A DNA stretch of 64,000 bases from Nocardia flavorosea (GTDB lineage: Bacteria; Actinomycetota; Actinomycetes; Mycobacteriales; Mycobacteriaceae). Location: the NCBI RefSeq assembly GCF_015477805.1, contig NZ_JADLQL010000007.1, positions 124,001 to 188,000 of the forward strand, in the 5' to 3' direction. The position numbers and the translations under genes were made by a program. A model generated the notes under the pieces. It was not told the DNA's origin, did not search any database, and was given only the letters and a program-made list of their open reading frames with translations. Positions 43,936 through 52,831 of the stretch are shown here, piece by piece (positions within the stretch are counted from its first letter, which is position 1; every line of letters starts with the position of its first letter).

Positions 43936-44988
43936 ATGAGTAGTGCTGCCGCTTATGCCATGGCCGGTCCCGATGCCGCGTTCGAGAAGGTCACCATCGA
44001 GCGCCGGGCCCTCGGTCCGCGCGATGTGCTGATCGATATCGCCTACGCCGGGATCTGCCATTCCGATATCCATACCGCGCGCAACGAATGGGGTGGGGCC
44101 GGATACCCGTGCGTTCCGGGACATGAAATCGCCGGTACGGTGGCGGCGGTCGGGTCGGCGGTCACCCGTCATCGGGTCGGGGACCGGGTGGGGGTGGGTT
44201 GTATGGTCGATTCCTGCGGGGTGTGCGAACCGTGTCTGCAGGAAGAGGAGCAGTACTGCCTGCGCGGTGCGGTGATGACCTACAACGGCCGCGTACCCGA
44301 AGAGGTGCAGGCCGGCGGGTACACCCTCGGCGGCTACTCCACCCAGATCGTGGTGACGGAGAACTTCGTCCTCGGAATTCCGGAGGGGATCGACCTGTCG
44401 GTCGCCGCGCCGTTGCTGTGCGCGGGGATCACCGTGTATTCGCCACTGCGGCATTGGGGAGCCGGGCCGGGTAAGCGGGTCGCGGTTATCGGAATGGGCG
44501 GGCTCGGGCATATGGCCGTGAAGATTGCCGCGGCGCTGGGCGCCGAGGTGACGGTTCTCAGCCATTCCCTGAGCAAACAGGAGGACGGGAAACGGTTCGG
44601 CGCCCAGCACTACTATGCCACCAGCGATAAACAGACGTTCCGGGAACTGCGCAGCCACTTCGACCTGATCATCAATACCGTTTCCGCTGATCTGCCGATC
44701 AACGACTATATGAAACTGTTGCGCCTGGACGGCACGCTCGTCGTACTGGGGCTGCCGGAGCAGCCGCTGGCGGTGCAGCCGAAGGTGCTGGCCGGGCGGC
44801 GGCGGTCGCTGTCGGGTTCGATGATCGGTGGTATCGCGCAAACGCAGGAAATGCTGGATTTCTGCGCCGCGCACGGAATCGGTGCGGAAATCGAGGTTAT
44901 TTCCGCGGACGAGATCGACGGTGCCTACGAGCGGGTTGTGGCCAGTGATGTGCGGTACCGATTCGTGATCGATACGGCGACCATTTGA
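43936..44988 (+). CDS. adhC: Zinc-dependent alcohol dehydrogenase, AdhC/cinnamyl type
   Basis: A 350-residue MDR enzyme that oxidises alcohols or reduces aldehydes with NADP. Catalytic zinc ligands are in GICHSDIH and PGHEIAG, with a later Cys in LLCAGIT. The structural zinc cysteines are in DSCGVCEPCLQEEEQYC. The Rossmann motif VAVIGMGGLGHMAVKIA is intact. It is close to mycobacterial AdhC. The ATG at 43936 has no clear ribosome site, and the R4 head hairpin ends just upstream, so translation may be leaderless or structure-dependent. Confidence 0.9.
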   Translation: MSSAAAYAMAGPDAAFEKVTIERRALGPRDVLIDIAYAGICHSDIHTARNEWGGAGYPCVPGHEIAGTVAAVGSAVTRHRVGDRVGVGCMVDSCGVCEPCLQEEEQYCLRGAVMTYNGRVPEEVQAGGYTLGGYSTQIVVTENFVLGIPEGIDLSVAAPLLCAGITVYSPLRHWGAGPGKRVAVIGMGGLGHMAVKIAAALGAEVTVLSHSLSKQEDGKRFGAQHYYATSDKQTFRELRSHFDLIINTVSADLPINDYMKLLRLDGTLVVLGLPEQPLAVQPKVLAGRRRSLSGSMIGGIAQTQEMLDFCAAHGIGAEIEVISADEIDGAYERVVASDVRYRFVIDTATI

Positions 44989-45081
44989 TGCCCGGTCCGG
45001 CCTGAATTCGGCCGGGGCAGGACGACTGGATCGACCGTTGTCGAACAATGCCGCCTTCCCCAGGGGTGGTGTTTCTCCCCA

Positions 45082-45423
45082 TGTGGAGAAGCCTGTGGAA
45101 AAACTCGTCGGCCTTGTGGATGAGCGGATGCAGTTGTGGATGGATTTCTCCGGGCATTCGATGGTCGGTCCCGGAAATCTATTGATTCGGTGACCGATGG
45201 ATAACGACCGGGGCGGGATTTCCGTCGGGCTTTTTCTTCCGTTGCGAACCGGAAAACAACCTGTCAGCGGGTTGTTTTCCGGCCTCGGCCGCGCACCGGA
45301 GGCCCACCGCTGTGACGTGGGCGTGACCGTGGCGGGCCCGTGGATAACGAATCCACAGGTCGGGCGGGAGGTTGTACCCAGGCGTCGAGCGCCCTGTGGA
45401 TAACTGGGGAAACCTGTGGATAA
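45082..45423. other. DnaA-box cluster outside oriC
   Basis: Two perfect DnaA boxes (TGTGGATAA) lie at 45395-45403 and 45415-45423, and CGTGGATAA at 45339-45347. Near matches (one or two mismatches) are at 45082, 45094, 45115, 45135 and 45196, with one in the opposite orientation at 45349-45357. Nearly all face the same way. The 570-bp stretch (44989-45559) between adhC and the htrA-like gene holds no coding sequence that I can support. No dnaA, dnaN or gyrB is nearby, so this is not the usual origin arrangement. Confidence 0.7.
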
Positions 45424-45559
45424 CTTTTCCCTCCGCAGGTCGTGGCACGGCTCGACCGAATAAATCCTCCCGGCCGCCGCTGACTTGGGAGACACTTGAC
45501 GGTATGGCTTCGCCCCGAACCGAACGTGCCCAGCGGCGCCGATAAACACAGGAGGCTCG

Positions 45560-46675
45560 TTGGACGACCAGTGGCAGGGCACCGGGCCCGGGCGGCCGGG
45601 CGGCGGCGGGCGTGTGCTTGTCACCGTGTTCGCCGTCGTGCTGGCATTCGGCGCTCTCTTCGGGTATCGGGGTGAACTGCCCGGCCTGGCCCGCCCGGGC
45701 CCGGAGGTGGCGGTGGCGCCCGCACGGCCGGTGCCGCGGCCGCCGTTGGACGCCGACGATGTCACCCGCGATGTCTCGCCCGTTCTGGTGAACATCACCG
45801 CCACCACCCGGCCGTTCGGGGCGGCCGCGGCCGGGTCGGGGATCGTTCTCACCGGCGACGGCCAGGTGTTGACCAGTCATCATGTCGTGAAAGGCGCGAA
45901 AACGGTCCAGGTCAGCCGGGTTGCGGACGGAGCGATGTACAGCGCGCAGGTCCTCGGTTACGACGCGCGCGCCGATATCGCGTTGCTTTCGCTCACCGGG
46001 GCCGCCGGCCTGGCGGCAGCCCGGATCGGCAGCTCCGCCGATCTGCGGGTCCGGGACGAGGTGCTGGCGATCGGTAACGCCGGCGGCAGCGGCGCGGCAA
46101 CCGCTGTTAGGGGCCGGGTCAGCGATCTGGACAGCACGATCATGGCGGTGAACGAGCAGGATCTGTCCCGGCAGGCGCTCACCGGGATGCTGGAGATCGA
46201 GGCCCCCGTCAGTTCCGGGCAGTCGGGGGGTGCGTTGGCCGATCACACCGGTGCGGTGGTGGGTGTGATCGCGGCAGCCTCCGGGGACCGCGACCCACCT
46301 CCGGGCGATACCGCCGATCCACCGAACGGGTACGCGGTACCGATCGATTCGGCCATGCGGGTCGTGCGCCAGATCCGGTCGGGAACTCCCACCGAATCGG
46401 TGCATATCGGCCCCGCCGCGACCCTGGGCGTGGTGATCTCCGATGCGAGTCCGCGTGGCGCGCGCATCGATATGGCGATCCCGGGCCTGCCCGGCCAGAG
46501 CGCGGGGCTGGCCAGCGGCGAGATCGTCACCTCGATCGACGGCCGCGCTGTCACCAGCGCCCGGGCCCTGCGCACGGCGATCGACACCCGCCGGCCGGCC
46601 GAGGTCGTGCGGTTGGGGGTGCTGGAAACCGACGGTGACAAGCGGGTCGTCTCGGTGCGGTTGGCACCCGGGTAG
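45560..46675 (+). CDS. HtrA-like membrane-anchored serine protease with PDZ domain
   Basis: A 371-residue protein with one N-terminal membrane helix (about 18-37), so the protease is extracytoplasmic. The chymotrypsin-fold triad is His108 (TSHHVV), Asp139 (RADIALL) and Ser222 (SSGQSGGAL). A PDZ domain covers about 285-371 (GVVISDAS, SAGLASGEIVTSIDGRAVTSA). It should degrade or sense misfolded envelope proteins. The start is TTG 45560 with AGGAGG five bases upstream. A DnaA-box cluster precedes it. Confidence 0.9.
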   Translation: MDDQWQGTGPGRPGGGGRVLVTVFAVVLAFGALFGYRGELPGLARPGPEVAVAPARPVPRPPLDADDVTRDVSPVLVNITATTRPFGAAAAGSGIVLTGDGQVLTSHHVVKGAKTVQVSRVADGAMYSAQVLGYDARADIALLSLTGAAGLAAARIGSSADLRVRDEVLAIGNAGGSGAATAVRGRVSDLDSTIMAVNEQDLSRQALTGMLEIEAPVSSGQSGGALADHTGAVVGVIAAASGDRDPPPGDTADPPNGYAVPIDSAMRVVRQIRSGTPTESVHIGPAATLGVVISDASPRGARIDMAIPGLPGQSAGLASGEIVTSIDGRAVTSARALRTAIDTRRPAEVVRLGVLETDGDKRVVSVRLAPG

Positions 46676-46697
46676 ACCCGCCCGCAGCGGTCGGCGA

Positions 46698-47264
46698 TCA
46701 GACCAGTGACAACCAGTAGTCCTGGAATCGCAGGAACACCAGCACCAGAACCAGCGCGTAGAAGACGGCCACGAACGTCCAGCGCCATTCCGCGACAACC
46801 CGTAGCGCGCCGCGGTCGTTACCCCACAGCTGGCCGGTGAGCATCGCGAGCAGCGGGGTGATGATCGCCCAGACGACCATGCAGTACGGGCACAGCGCGT
46901 TGATCCGGTACAGGCTCTGGAAGATCAGCCAGCAGATGAACAGCGTTCCCGCAGCCGTGCCCAGCCACAGGCCCGCCCAGATCCAGCGGGGCAGGCCGAC
47001 GCCCGCGACCGCAGACACCGCCAGCGTGACGACCACCGAGAACCCGACCACGCCGATGATCGGGTTCGGGAATCCCAGTACCTGCGCCTGATCGGTGAGC
47101 ATCACCGATCCGCAGGACAGTACCGGGTTGAGACTGCACGACGGCACGTACCCGGGTTCGCTGAGCAGTTTGAAATCTTCGACCAGCAGGACCAGCGCGG
47201 CTACCCAGCCGGCCAGGCCGGTCAGGAGCATGATCCAGGCGGCCCGCGGCGAGGTGGTGATCAC
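46698..47264 (-). CDS. VKOR-family quinone-linked disulfide oxidoreductase
   Basis: A 188-residue protein with four to five membrane helices. The VKOR cysteines are present: the loop pair in PSCSLNPVLSCGS and the active CPYC in INALCPYCMV. It reoxidises a periplasmic DsbA-like partner and passes electrons to menaquinone. Its start overlaps the stop of the DsbA-like gene by four bases (ATGA), the conserved actinobacterial arrangement for envelope disulfide-bond formation. Confidence 0.93.
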   Translation of the reverse strand: MITTSPRAAWIMLLTGLAGWVAALVLLVEDFKLLSEPGYVPSCSLNPVLSCGSVMLTDQAQVLGFPNPIIGVVGFSVVVTLAVSAVAGVGLPRWIWAGLWLGTAAGTLFICWLIFQSLYRINALCPYCMVVWAIITPLLAMLTGQLWGNDRGALRVVAEWRWTFVAVFYALVLVLVFLRFQDYWLSLV

Positions 47265-48007
47265 CGGCCCGCAGCCGCCTGGATCGCGGTGGCCAAGGGG
47301 GCGGTGTCGAAACCGGTCCGTTCCTGGTTGAGGGTGAGGTTCACCTGCTCACCGTTGACGAAAACCGTCGGCGTGCCGTCGATACCCTCGGACAGCGATT
47401 TATCCGACATCTCGGCGACATAGCTTTCGTAGGTGCCATCGTTGATGCACTTGTCGACTGCCGGATCGGTGTAGCCGGCCTCGTGCGCGATATCGATGAG
47501 TTCCTCGTTCGTCAGGCCGGCCCCGCCCTCGGGCGGCTGCTTCCGGAACATCAGTTCCAGCCAGTCCGGGTAATTCTCGGTGCCCTTGTCCGCGACACAA
47601 TACGACGCGTTGGCCGATCGGGTGGAGTAGTCGGTGGTGGACATGTTGTCCAGATAGCCGACGATGTTGTATTCGATCTGCGCGGTGCCGTCGGCCACCG
47701 ACTGCTGTAGCAGTTCGCTGTGATCGGCTTCGAACTGTTTGCAGACCGGGCACTGCATATCGGCGACGATCCGCACCGTCGCGGGGGCATCGGGCTGCCC
47801 GATCCGGATCGCGCCGTTCTCGGTGGCCGCTGCCGGTACCGGTCCGTCGTAGTCGGAACCGGAGTTGCGCACGGCCAGGCCGATCCCGATCGCGGCGACC
47901 AGTGCCACCAGCACCGCGGTGACGCCCACCTGTATCGCGATCTTGCGATTGCGTTCCGCGCGCTGGGCCGCCGCCAGGGGATTCGGCCGCCCGGGTTTCT
48001 TGCTCAC
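47261..48007 (-). CDS. DsbA-like thioredoxin-fold protein, membrane-anchored
   Basis: A 248-residue protein: a basic N-terminus, one membrane helix (about 24-46), then an extracytoplasmic thioredoxin fold with a CPVC active site (Cys86, Cys89) and the cis-Pro loop GTPTVFVNG. Two further Cys (SYCVADKG, DKCIND) probably form a structural disulfide. It introduces disulfides into exported proteins and is recycled by the VKOR protein encoded next. The GTG at 48007 gives the usual SKKPGRPNPLA start. Confidence 0.92.
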   Translation of the reverse strand: MSKKPGRPNPLAAAQRAERNRKIAIQVGVTAVLVALVAAIGIGLAVRNSGSDYDGPVPAAATENGAIRIGQPDAPATVRIVADMQCPVCKQFEADHSELLQQSVADGTAQIEYNIVGYLDNMSTTDYSTRSANASYCVADKGTENYPDWLELMFRKQPPEGGAGLTNEELIDIAHEAGYTDPAVDKCINDGTYESYVAEMSDKSLSEGIDGTPTVFVNGEQVNLTLNQERTGFDTAPLATAIQAAAGR

Positions 48008-48147
48008 CGTGCGTTCACCACGCCTTTCGCTACCTGGATACCCCACCCGGTGGTAGGCCCGGCGGGGGAGGCCGGGATATCCGGCGCACCGCCCCCATCA
48101 TTGCCCGGCTTGCTGAGAGTTTCCACAACCCGGCGTGTGCGGGCCGG

Positions 48148-48993
48148 TCAGGAGCGTTCGAGGCGGCGTAGTTCGGCCGCCGGGTCGAACGTGGGCGCCG
48201 GCCAGCTCAGGTCCAGATCGCGCAGGGCTTCGATCAGCAGTTCGGTGACGGCCAGCCGGGCGTACCATTTCGCGTCGGCCGGGATCACGTACCAGGGCGC
48301 GTACTCGGTACCGTTGCGGTCCAGTATCGCCTGGTAGGCATCTTGATAGGCGGGCCAGTATGCACGTTCGTCGATATCGCCGGGGCTGAACTTCCAGTAT
48401 TTGTCCGGCCGCTGCAGGCGTTCCCGCAGCCTGGCTTTCTGTTCGTCCAGCGAGACGAACAGGGCGACCTTCACCAGCGTCGTACCGTTGTCGACCAGTT
48501 CCCGTTCGAATCGGTTGATCTCCTCGTAGCGTCCCTGCCAGACCTCTTCCGGGACCAATCCGTGCACCCGGGCGACCAGGACATCTTCGTAATGTGACCG
48601 GTCGAACACGCCCAGTTGCCCACCGCGGGGCAGTGCGCGCCGGATCCGCCACAGGAAGTGATGTTGTTTCTCCTCCTCGGTGGGCACACCGAAAGCGGCA
48701 TGGTCCACGCCCTGCGGGTCCACCGATCCGATCACGTGCCGAACGATCCCGCCTTTGCCGGCGGTATCCATACCCTGGAGGACCAGCAGTACACTGCGCC
48801 GGTCACCGGAGCGACCGTTGGCGTAGAGCTTCTCCTGCTCCCCGGCCAGCACGCGGCCGCGTTCGACGAGCAGCCGTTTACCTCCGGCCTTGTCGCCGTG
48901 GAAACCGGGGCGGGCGGAGGTGTCGAGGTCGGCGATCCGCAGGCCGTCGGCGCGTAGCGCCCGGCGCGCGGGTTCTTTCCAGTACTCGGCCAT
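48148..48993 (-). CDS. Polyphosphate kinase 2 family phosphotransferase
   Basis: A 281-residue P-loop kinase of the PPK2 family. The Walker A-like QGMDTAGKGG (73-82), Walker B FDRSHYEDVL (131-140) and lid-region motifs (WKFSPGDIDERAYWPAY) are intact. It transfers phosphate between polyphosphate and nucleotides (ADP or AMP; the class cannot be fixed by eye). It is cytosolic. The gene stands alone between the disulfide pair and the EspG-like gene. Confidence 0.92.
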   Translation of the reverse strand: MAEYWKEPARRALRADGLRIADLDTSARPGFHGDKAGGKRLLVERGRVLAGEQEKLYANGRSGDRRSVLLVLQGMDTAGKGGIVRHVIGSVDPQGVDHAAFGVPTEEEKQHHFLWRIRRALPRGGQLGVFDRSHYEDVLVARVHGLVPEEVWQGRYEEINRFERELVDNGTTLVKVALFVSLDEQKARLRERLQRPDKYWKFSPGDIDERAYWPAYQDAYQAILDRNGTEYAPWYVIPADAKWYARLAVTELLIEALRDLDLSWPAPTFDPAAELRRLERS

Positions 48994-49003
48994 CGGAGCA
49001 GTA

Positions 49004-49744
49004 TCACAGCCGGGGGGTGATACTGCGGATACCAGCCAGACCGAGCAGCTTGCCGGCGAATTCGGTATCGCCGACCGGGTCCAGAACCAGGACGTCGGCC
49101 GTGGTCAGCAGATAGCGGCCGTCGCCGCGGATATCCAGCCAGCTGCGATGCCGGGTGGGCGGGGACATCGGATCGTCGGGCGCGACGGTGACGGTGATGA
49201 AACCGCGGGAATCCACCGGTCGGCGCAGCGTGGCGCGCAGTCGCGCCGCATCACCGGATTCGCGGCAACCGGGAATCGGCGCGTCGGTGAGGACGGCTTC
49301 CTGTGGTTCGCACAGTGGACCGTGGGTGCCGCGACGGGCCGACCCGATCAGCGCGACCAGCCGGTCCCCGAGATCATGCGCATGGCACATCTGCACGGTG
49401 ACCCGGGTCGGGGTGGCGTGGAGGACGGCGGCGTGGTGCTCTATCACGGCGGCAAAGCCGAGGATCTGCTCGGTATGCGGCGATTCGCCGTGCCGGGGGA
49501 GTACCGAGCGTTCTCCGGAAATGGTGACGGCGGTGGCGTCCTGGCGGGCGCAGAGCATGAGCGCGGCTGCCAGATCGGGGTCGGCCTGTCTGGCGAACCG
49601 CTGAGGTAATCGTAGGGCGGCCAATTCGGATTCGGTGCGGACCACGCTGGCCGGTGCCAGGTTCACCGGGTAGGGCCGGCGGTCCAGGCTCGTCTCATTG
49701 GCCCAGACGTAACTGAATTCGTCCGGAGTCAATATCCATTTCAC
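49004..49744 (-). CDS. EspG-like ESX secretion-associated chaperone
   Basis: A 246-residue protein beginning MKWILTPDEFSYVW, the EspG family hallmark, and ending with the DIRGDGRYLLTTADVLVLDP-type C-terminus. EspG proteins bind PE/PPE-like cargo in the cytosol and deliver it to the type VII machine. Its ATG overlaps the stop of the upstream PPE-like gene by four bases, so the two are a cargo-chaperone pair. No ESX core gene is in the window. Confidence 0.85.
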   Translation of the reverse strand: MKWILTPDEFSYVWANETSLDRRPYPVNLAPASVVRTESELAALRLPQRFARQADPDLAAALMLCARQDATAVTISGERSVLPRHGESPHTEQILGFAAVIEHHAAVLHATPTRVTVQMCHAHDLGDRLVALIGSARRGTHGPLCEPQEAVLTDAPIPGCRESGDAARLRATLRRPVDSRGFITVTVAPDDPMSPPTRHRSWLDIRGDGRYLLTTADVLVLDPVGDTEFAGKLLGLAGIRSITPRL

Positions 49745-50316
49745 CGGTGTGGGCTCCCCCGGTCGGCGCCGGTGGACGTACCGGGGAATCTGGGCACTCG
49801 ATCCCCGGAAGCCGGGATGGTGGGCAGATAGATGCCGGTCATCGCATCCTGCGCGTCGGCGGTGGCCGCGGCCGAGGCGATATCGTGCTCCATCCGGCGC
49901 CGGCCGCCGTGGACGGCCTCGGCGGCCGGGTCGTCGAGCCGGCGATACGGTTGCGGGGCGGCCAGCGCGGCCCGCAGTGTCTGCGCCGCATCGGAATTAC
50001 CGCTCATGATCCGCTGCAGCGCCCGGCAGACGTCGTGGGTCGCCTCGCCGGTACGGATGAAATCCTGGGTGGCCTGCCATGCTGCGGTGGCGGTATGCCC
50101 GGACCAGCCACCGAATTCCCGGCGCACGGTGTCGGCGAAGGTCGCGAAGGCCGCGGCCACGGCATCGGCATTCGATTTCCAGGCCGCGGCCGATGCGCCG
50201 AGGGCGGCGGGATCGAGCACCTCGTGCACCCGGTCCCAGATTTCCTGATGGGTGAAACTGCCGAAGCATTCGCGTTCTGGCGCGAAAGGCGGGTTCAGTT
50301 CGGCGTATTCAGCCAT
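49741..50316 (-). CDS. PPE/WXG100-like type VII secretion cargo
   Basis: A 191-residue helical protein. Helix one (FTHQEIWDRVHEVLDPAALG) is followed by a WxG turn (REFGGWSGHTATAAWQATQDF). The EspG-like chaperone encoded next fits a PPE-like cargo. The C-terminal part has a basic/acidic helix and a Pro-rich end (YLPTIPASGDRVPRFPG). The start is 50316 or 50322 and overlaps the previous gene by a few bases. Confidence 0.75.
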   Translation of the reverse strand: MAEYAELNPPFAPERECFGSFTHQEIWDRVHEVLDPAALGASAAAWKSNADAVAAAFATFADTVRREFGGWSGHTATAAWQATQDFIRTGEATHDVCRALQRIMSGNSDAAQTLRAALAAPQPYRRLDDPAAEAVHGGRRRMEHDIASAAATADAQDAMTGIYLPTIPASGDRVPRFPGTSTGADRGSPHR

Positions 50317-50713
50317 TCCCATCCCCTTCGGCCTGCACGGTGACGGCGAGTGCGGCCCGGTTCGCGAGATCGGCCTCGGTGAGCCGGCCCGCGGCCGCCA
50401 GATAGGCCGCTTTGAAGCGGAGCGCGGTTTCCTGCAACGCGGTGAGCGTGTCCAAATACTCGACTGCCCGACCGGCGAAACCGGCGGCGAGAGCGTGTCC
50501 GGTGGGCAGATCGGGGAAACCGGCGGTCCCGGACGCCGCGGCGAGCTGCCGGCCACCGGCCCGGGCCGCTTCGAGGTCGGCGACCAGCGCATCGCACGCC
50601 GCCGCCAGGCGCAGGGCGACATCCTCGGTGAGAGTGAAGGAATCCGTGCCACCGGACACGGCCGCGGCGTACAACCGCCGTGCCACGCCTTGGCCCAATT
50701 CCGGGAGCGACAT
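50309..50713 (-). CDS. Small helical protein heading the ESX-type cassette
   Basis: A 134-residue, alanine-rich, all-helical protein that may be an EspC/ESAT-6-like partner of the PPE-like protein (for example DALVADLEAARAGGRQLA). It has no signal peptide. AAGGGGG precedes the ATG at 50713. It overlaps the next gene, so the three genes form one translationally coupled unit. Family membership is inferred from context and helical content. Confidence 0.65.
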   Translation of the reverse strand: MSLPELGQGVARRLYAAAVSGGTDSFTLTEDVALRLAAACDALVADLEAARAGGRQLAAASGTAGFPDLPTGHALAAGFAGRAVEYLDTLTALQETALRFKAAYLAAAGRLTEADLANRAALAVTVQAEGDGNG

Positions 50714-50870
50714 CTGAGATCCCCCTTCCGGACCGTTGGTACGACCCGTGACTCTACCGACGGGTAGCTCGCAGTGCCCGGGGAAATCCGGCGTGGCGGG
50801 CGATCGCACTGTGAAATGGCGCACGAGGCAGCGAGTTTGCCCGGCCTCGCGTACGATTGCGGCCGCCCGG

Positions 50871-51554
50871 TCAGACCCCGCTGTTCGAGGTGGCCGACCG
50901 GCCCTCTTGCCGCGGTGCGCCTGTCGCGGGTTTCACCGCGGTGAGGTACTGCAGGAACCGGTGCACCTGCTGATCGATATCGACCAGCCCGGCCGCGGCG
51001 AACAGATCGGGAAAGGTCTGCGGCCCGAACATCCGCAACCCGCTGAGGGCCGCGGTGCGGCGGGTCAACTCGCCGAACACGTTATCGGGGCGGTAGCTCG
51101 TGGTGACCGCCAGCCGGCCGCCGGGGGCCAGCACCCGGATCATCTCCCGGGCCGCGACCAGCGGGTCGGGGATCAGATACAGCGCGCCGAAACAGCACAC
51201 GGCATCGAAAGTTTCGTCCGCGAACGGTAGGAACCGGGCGTCGCCGCGCACGTAACCCGCACGCGGTCCGGCATTGTCGGCGAGCGCGCGGGCCAGCATC
51301 GGCGGTGAGAAATCGATACCGGTGACGTATCCGTCCACGGGAACGTGCTCGCTGAGATAGCGCGTGAAATTACCCGGACCGCAAGCGATATCCAGCACTC
51401 GGCGGGCCGTGCCCAGCCGCAGCGAGTCCACCGCGAAGCGGCGATCGGCCCCGGTGCTGCGGCCCGAGGCGAGGTAGAACAGTGTGGGCCGCCACGCCCG
51501 CTCGTACACCGCCGCCAGCGCCGGTGCGTTCATCGTGCGCCGGGCGAGGTTCAT
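50871..51554 (-). CDS. Class I SAM-dependent methyltransferase
   Basis: A 227-residue methyltransferase: SAM-binding motif I VLDIACGPGNFTRYL, motif II VTGIDFSPPML, then DARFLPFADETFDAVCCF and IRVLAPGGRLAVTT. The substrate is unknown. The start overlaps the upstream enoyl-reductase-like gene by four bases. The association with a lipid-type reductase suggests an envelope lipid pathway, but this is inference. Confidence 0.9.
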   Translation of the reverse strand: MNLARRTMNAPALAAVYERAWRPTLFYLASGRSTGADRRFAVDSLRLGTARRVLDIACGPGNFTRYLSEHVPVDGYVTGIDFSPPMLARALADNAGPRAGYVRGDARFLPFADETFDAVCCFGALYLIPDPLVAAREMIRVLAPGGRLAVTTSYRPDNVFGELTRRTAALSGLRMFGPQTFPDLFAAAGLVDIDQQVHRFLQYLTAVKPATGAPRQEGRSATSNSGV

Positions 51555-52792
51555 CCCAGCGGCTCCACGTCGATGGTCATTCCCGCGGCCCGCAGACGTT
51601 CGGTCAGGACATCGCCCATGGCAGCGGCCGGGGTGAGGATTCCCGCTGCTTCCGGTTTCGGATCGAAGGCCAGTGCCAGGCCGCTCTCCCCGAGCATGAC
51701 CGCGGTCGCCTTGTAGCCGGGATCGCCTTGGCCCGAGAACGTCGCGAGATACCGTGCGCCCGAGCTGGTACGCGTATAGGTGCGCATCCGGAACCAGCCG
51801 TTCTCCCGGGTCCGCTCGCCGGGACCGGTACCGGGGGCGGGCAGAATACGGTCCAGCAGGGCCCGGCCGGCACGGAACCGGGACAGCAGGCCGCCGGCGG
51901 CCATCCCCGCCAGCACACCGCCGGAGATTCCGGCCGCGACCACGGGGGCCAGCGCCGAACTACCCGCGCCCATGGTTTCGCGGTAGCGGAAATTCTTGCC
52001 GTACACCCAGCCCAGCAGGCCGTTGCTGCGGCGCACGATCTTCGTATTGTGGGCGGCCATGACGAAGGTGCCCACCCAGCCGTCGAGGCTGGGGTCGATC
52101 TCGCGTGCCCGTTCCAGGACGAGGTCGGATTGCCGGCCGACATCGGGGTCCATGGATTTATCGGGGCTGAGCGAATACGGATGGCTCAGGATCGCGCCCT
52201 TGGATTTGTCCGCGGCGACGGCCTCCATCATCGCGCGTCCCGAATCGACCGTGCCGCCGCTGACCCCGCCGCGCATGGTGGCGATGAGCGTGGTGTCGCC
52301 CAGTTCGCCGGTGTTGTCCGCCACCGTGCGCCGATACAGCTGGTAGACACTCAGGTCCGACGGCACCGAATCGTAGCCACAGGAATTCACGATCTTGGCG
52401 CCGGTCCGCACGGCCTGCTCGTGATACGAGTCGATCGCCTCGCGGATGAACAGCGGTTCACCGGTCAGATCCGCGTAATGCGTACCGGCCTGCGCGCAGG
52501 CGGCGACCATCGGCATCCCGTACCGCAGATACGGACCCACCGTGGTGATCACCGCGGTGGTGCGGGCGGCCAGCGCGTCGAGCGAAGCCTGATCGGTGCT
52601 GTCGGCCACCACCAGGCCCCAATCGTGCGCGCCGATCTCGTCGCGGACGGCCGCGAGCTTGCGCTCGGACCGGCCCGCCAGTGCGATCCGCGCCACCGCG
52701 GGGGCGGCGTCCAGCAGGTAGCGGGCGGTGAGTTTGCCGACGAAACCGGTCGCGCCGAAAACGATCAGGTCGAATTCGCGTGTATCCGTCAT
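51551..52792 (-). CDS. Saccharopine dehydrogenase-like trans-acting enoyl reductase family
   Basis: A 413-residue NAD(P)-binding protein: Rossmann start DLIVFGATGFVGKLTARYL and IALAGRSERKLAAVRDEIG, then GPYLRYGMPMVAACAQAGTH, YADLTGEP and CGYDSVPSDL. In mycobacteria this family includes the trans-acting enoyl reductase for phenolic glycolipids and dimycocerosates. No polyketide synthase lies nearby, so the natural substrate is open. The gene is cotranscribed with the AarF-like and methyltransferase genes. Confidence 0.87.
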   Translation of the reverse strand: MTDTREFDLIVFGATGFVGKLTARYLLDAAPAVARIALAGRSERKLAAVRDEIGAHDWGLVVADSTDQASLDALAARTTAVITTVGPYLRYGMPMVAACAQAGTHYADLTGEPLFIREAIDSYHEQAVRTGAKIVNSCGYDSVPSDLSVYQLYRRTVADNTGELGDTTLIATMRGGVSGGTVDSGRAMMEAVAADKSKGAILSHPYSLSPDKSMDPDVGRQSDLVLERAREIDPSLDGWVGTFVMAAHNTKIVRRSNGLLGWVYGKNFRYRETMGAGSSALAPVVAAGISGGVLAGMAAGGLLSRFRAGRALLDRILPAPGTGPGERTRENGWFRMRTYTRTSSGARYLATFSGQGDPGYKATAVMLGESGLALAFDPKPEAAGILTPAAAMGDVLTERLRAAGMTIDVEPLG

Positions 52793-52831
52793 GAAAATGA
52801 ACCCCTCGTGGATGTGCTGTCGTGGACGCGG

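Noticed and set aside
45082..45423. Chromosomal origin of replication
   Set aside because: No dnaA, dnaN, rpmH or gyrB is adjacent and there is no clear AT-rich unwinding region; the box cluster is reported as non-oriC.
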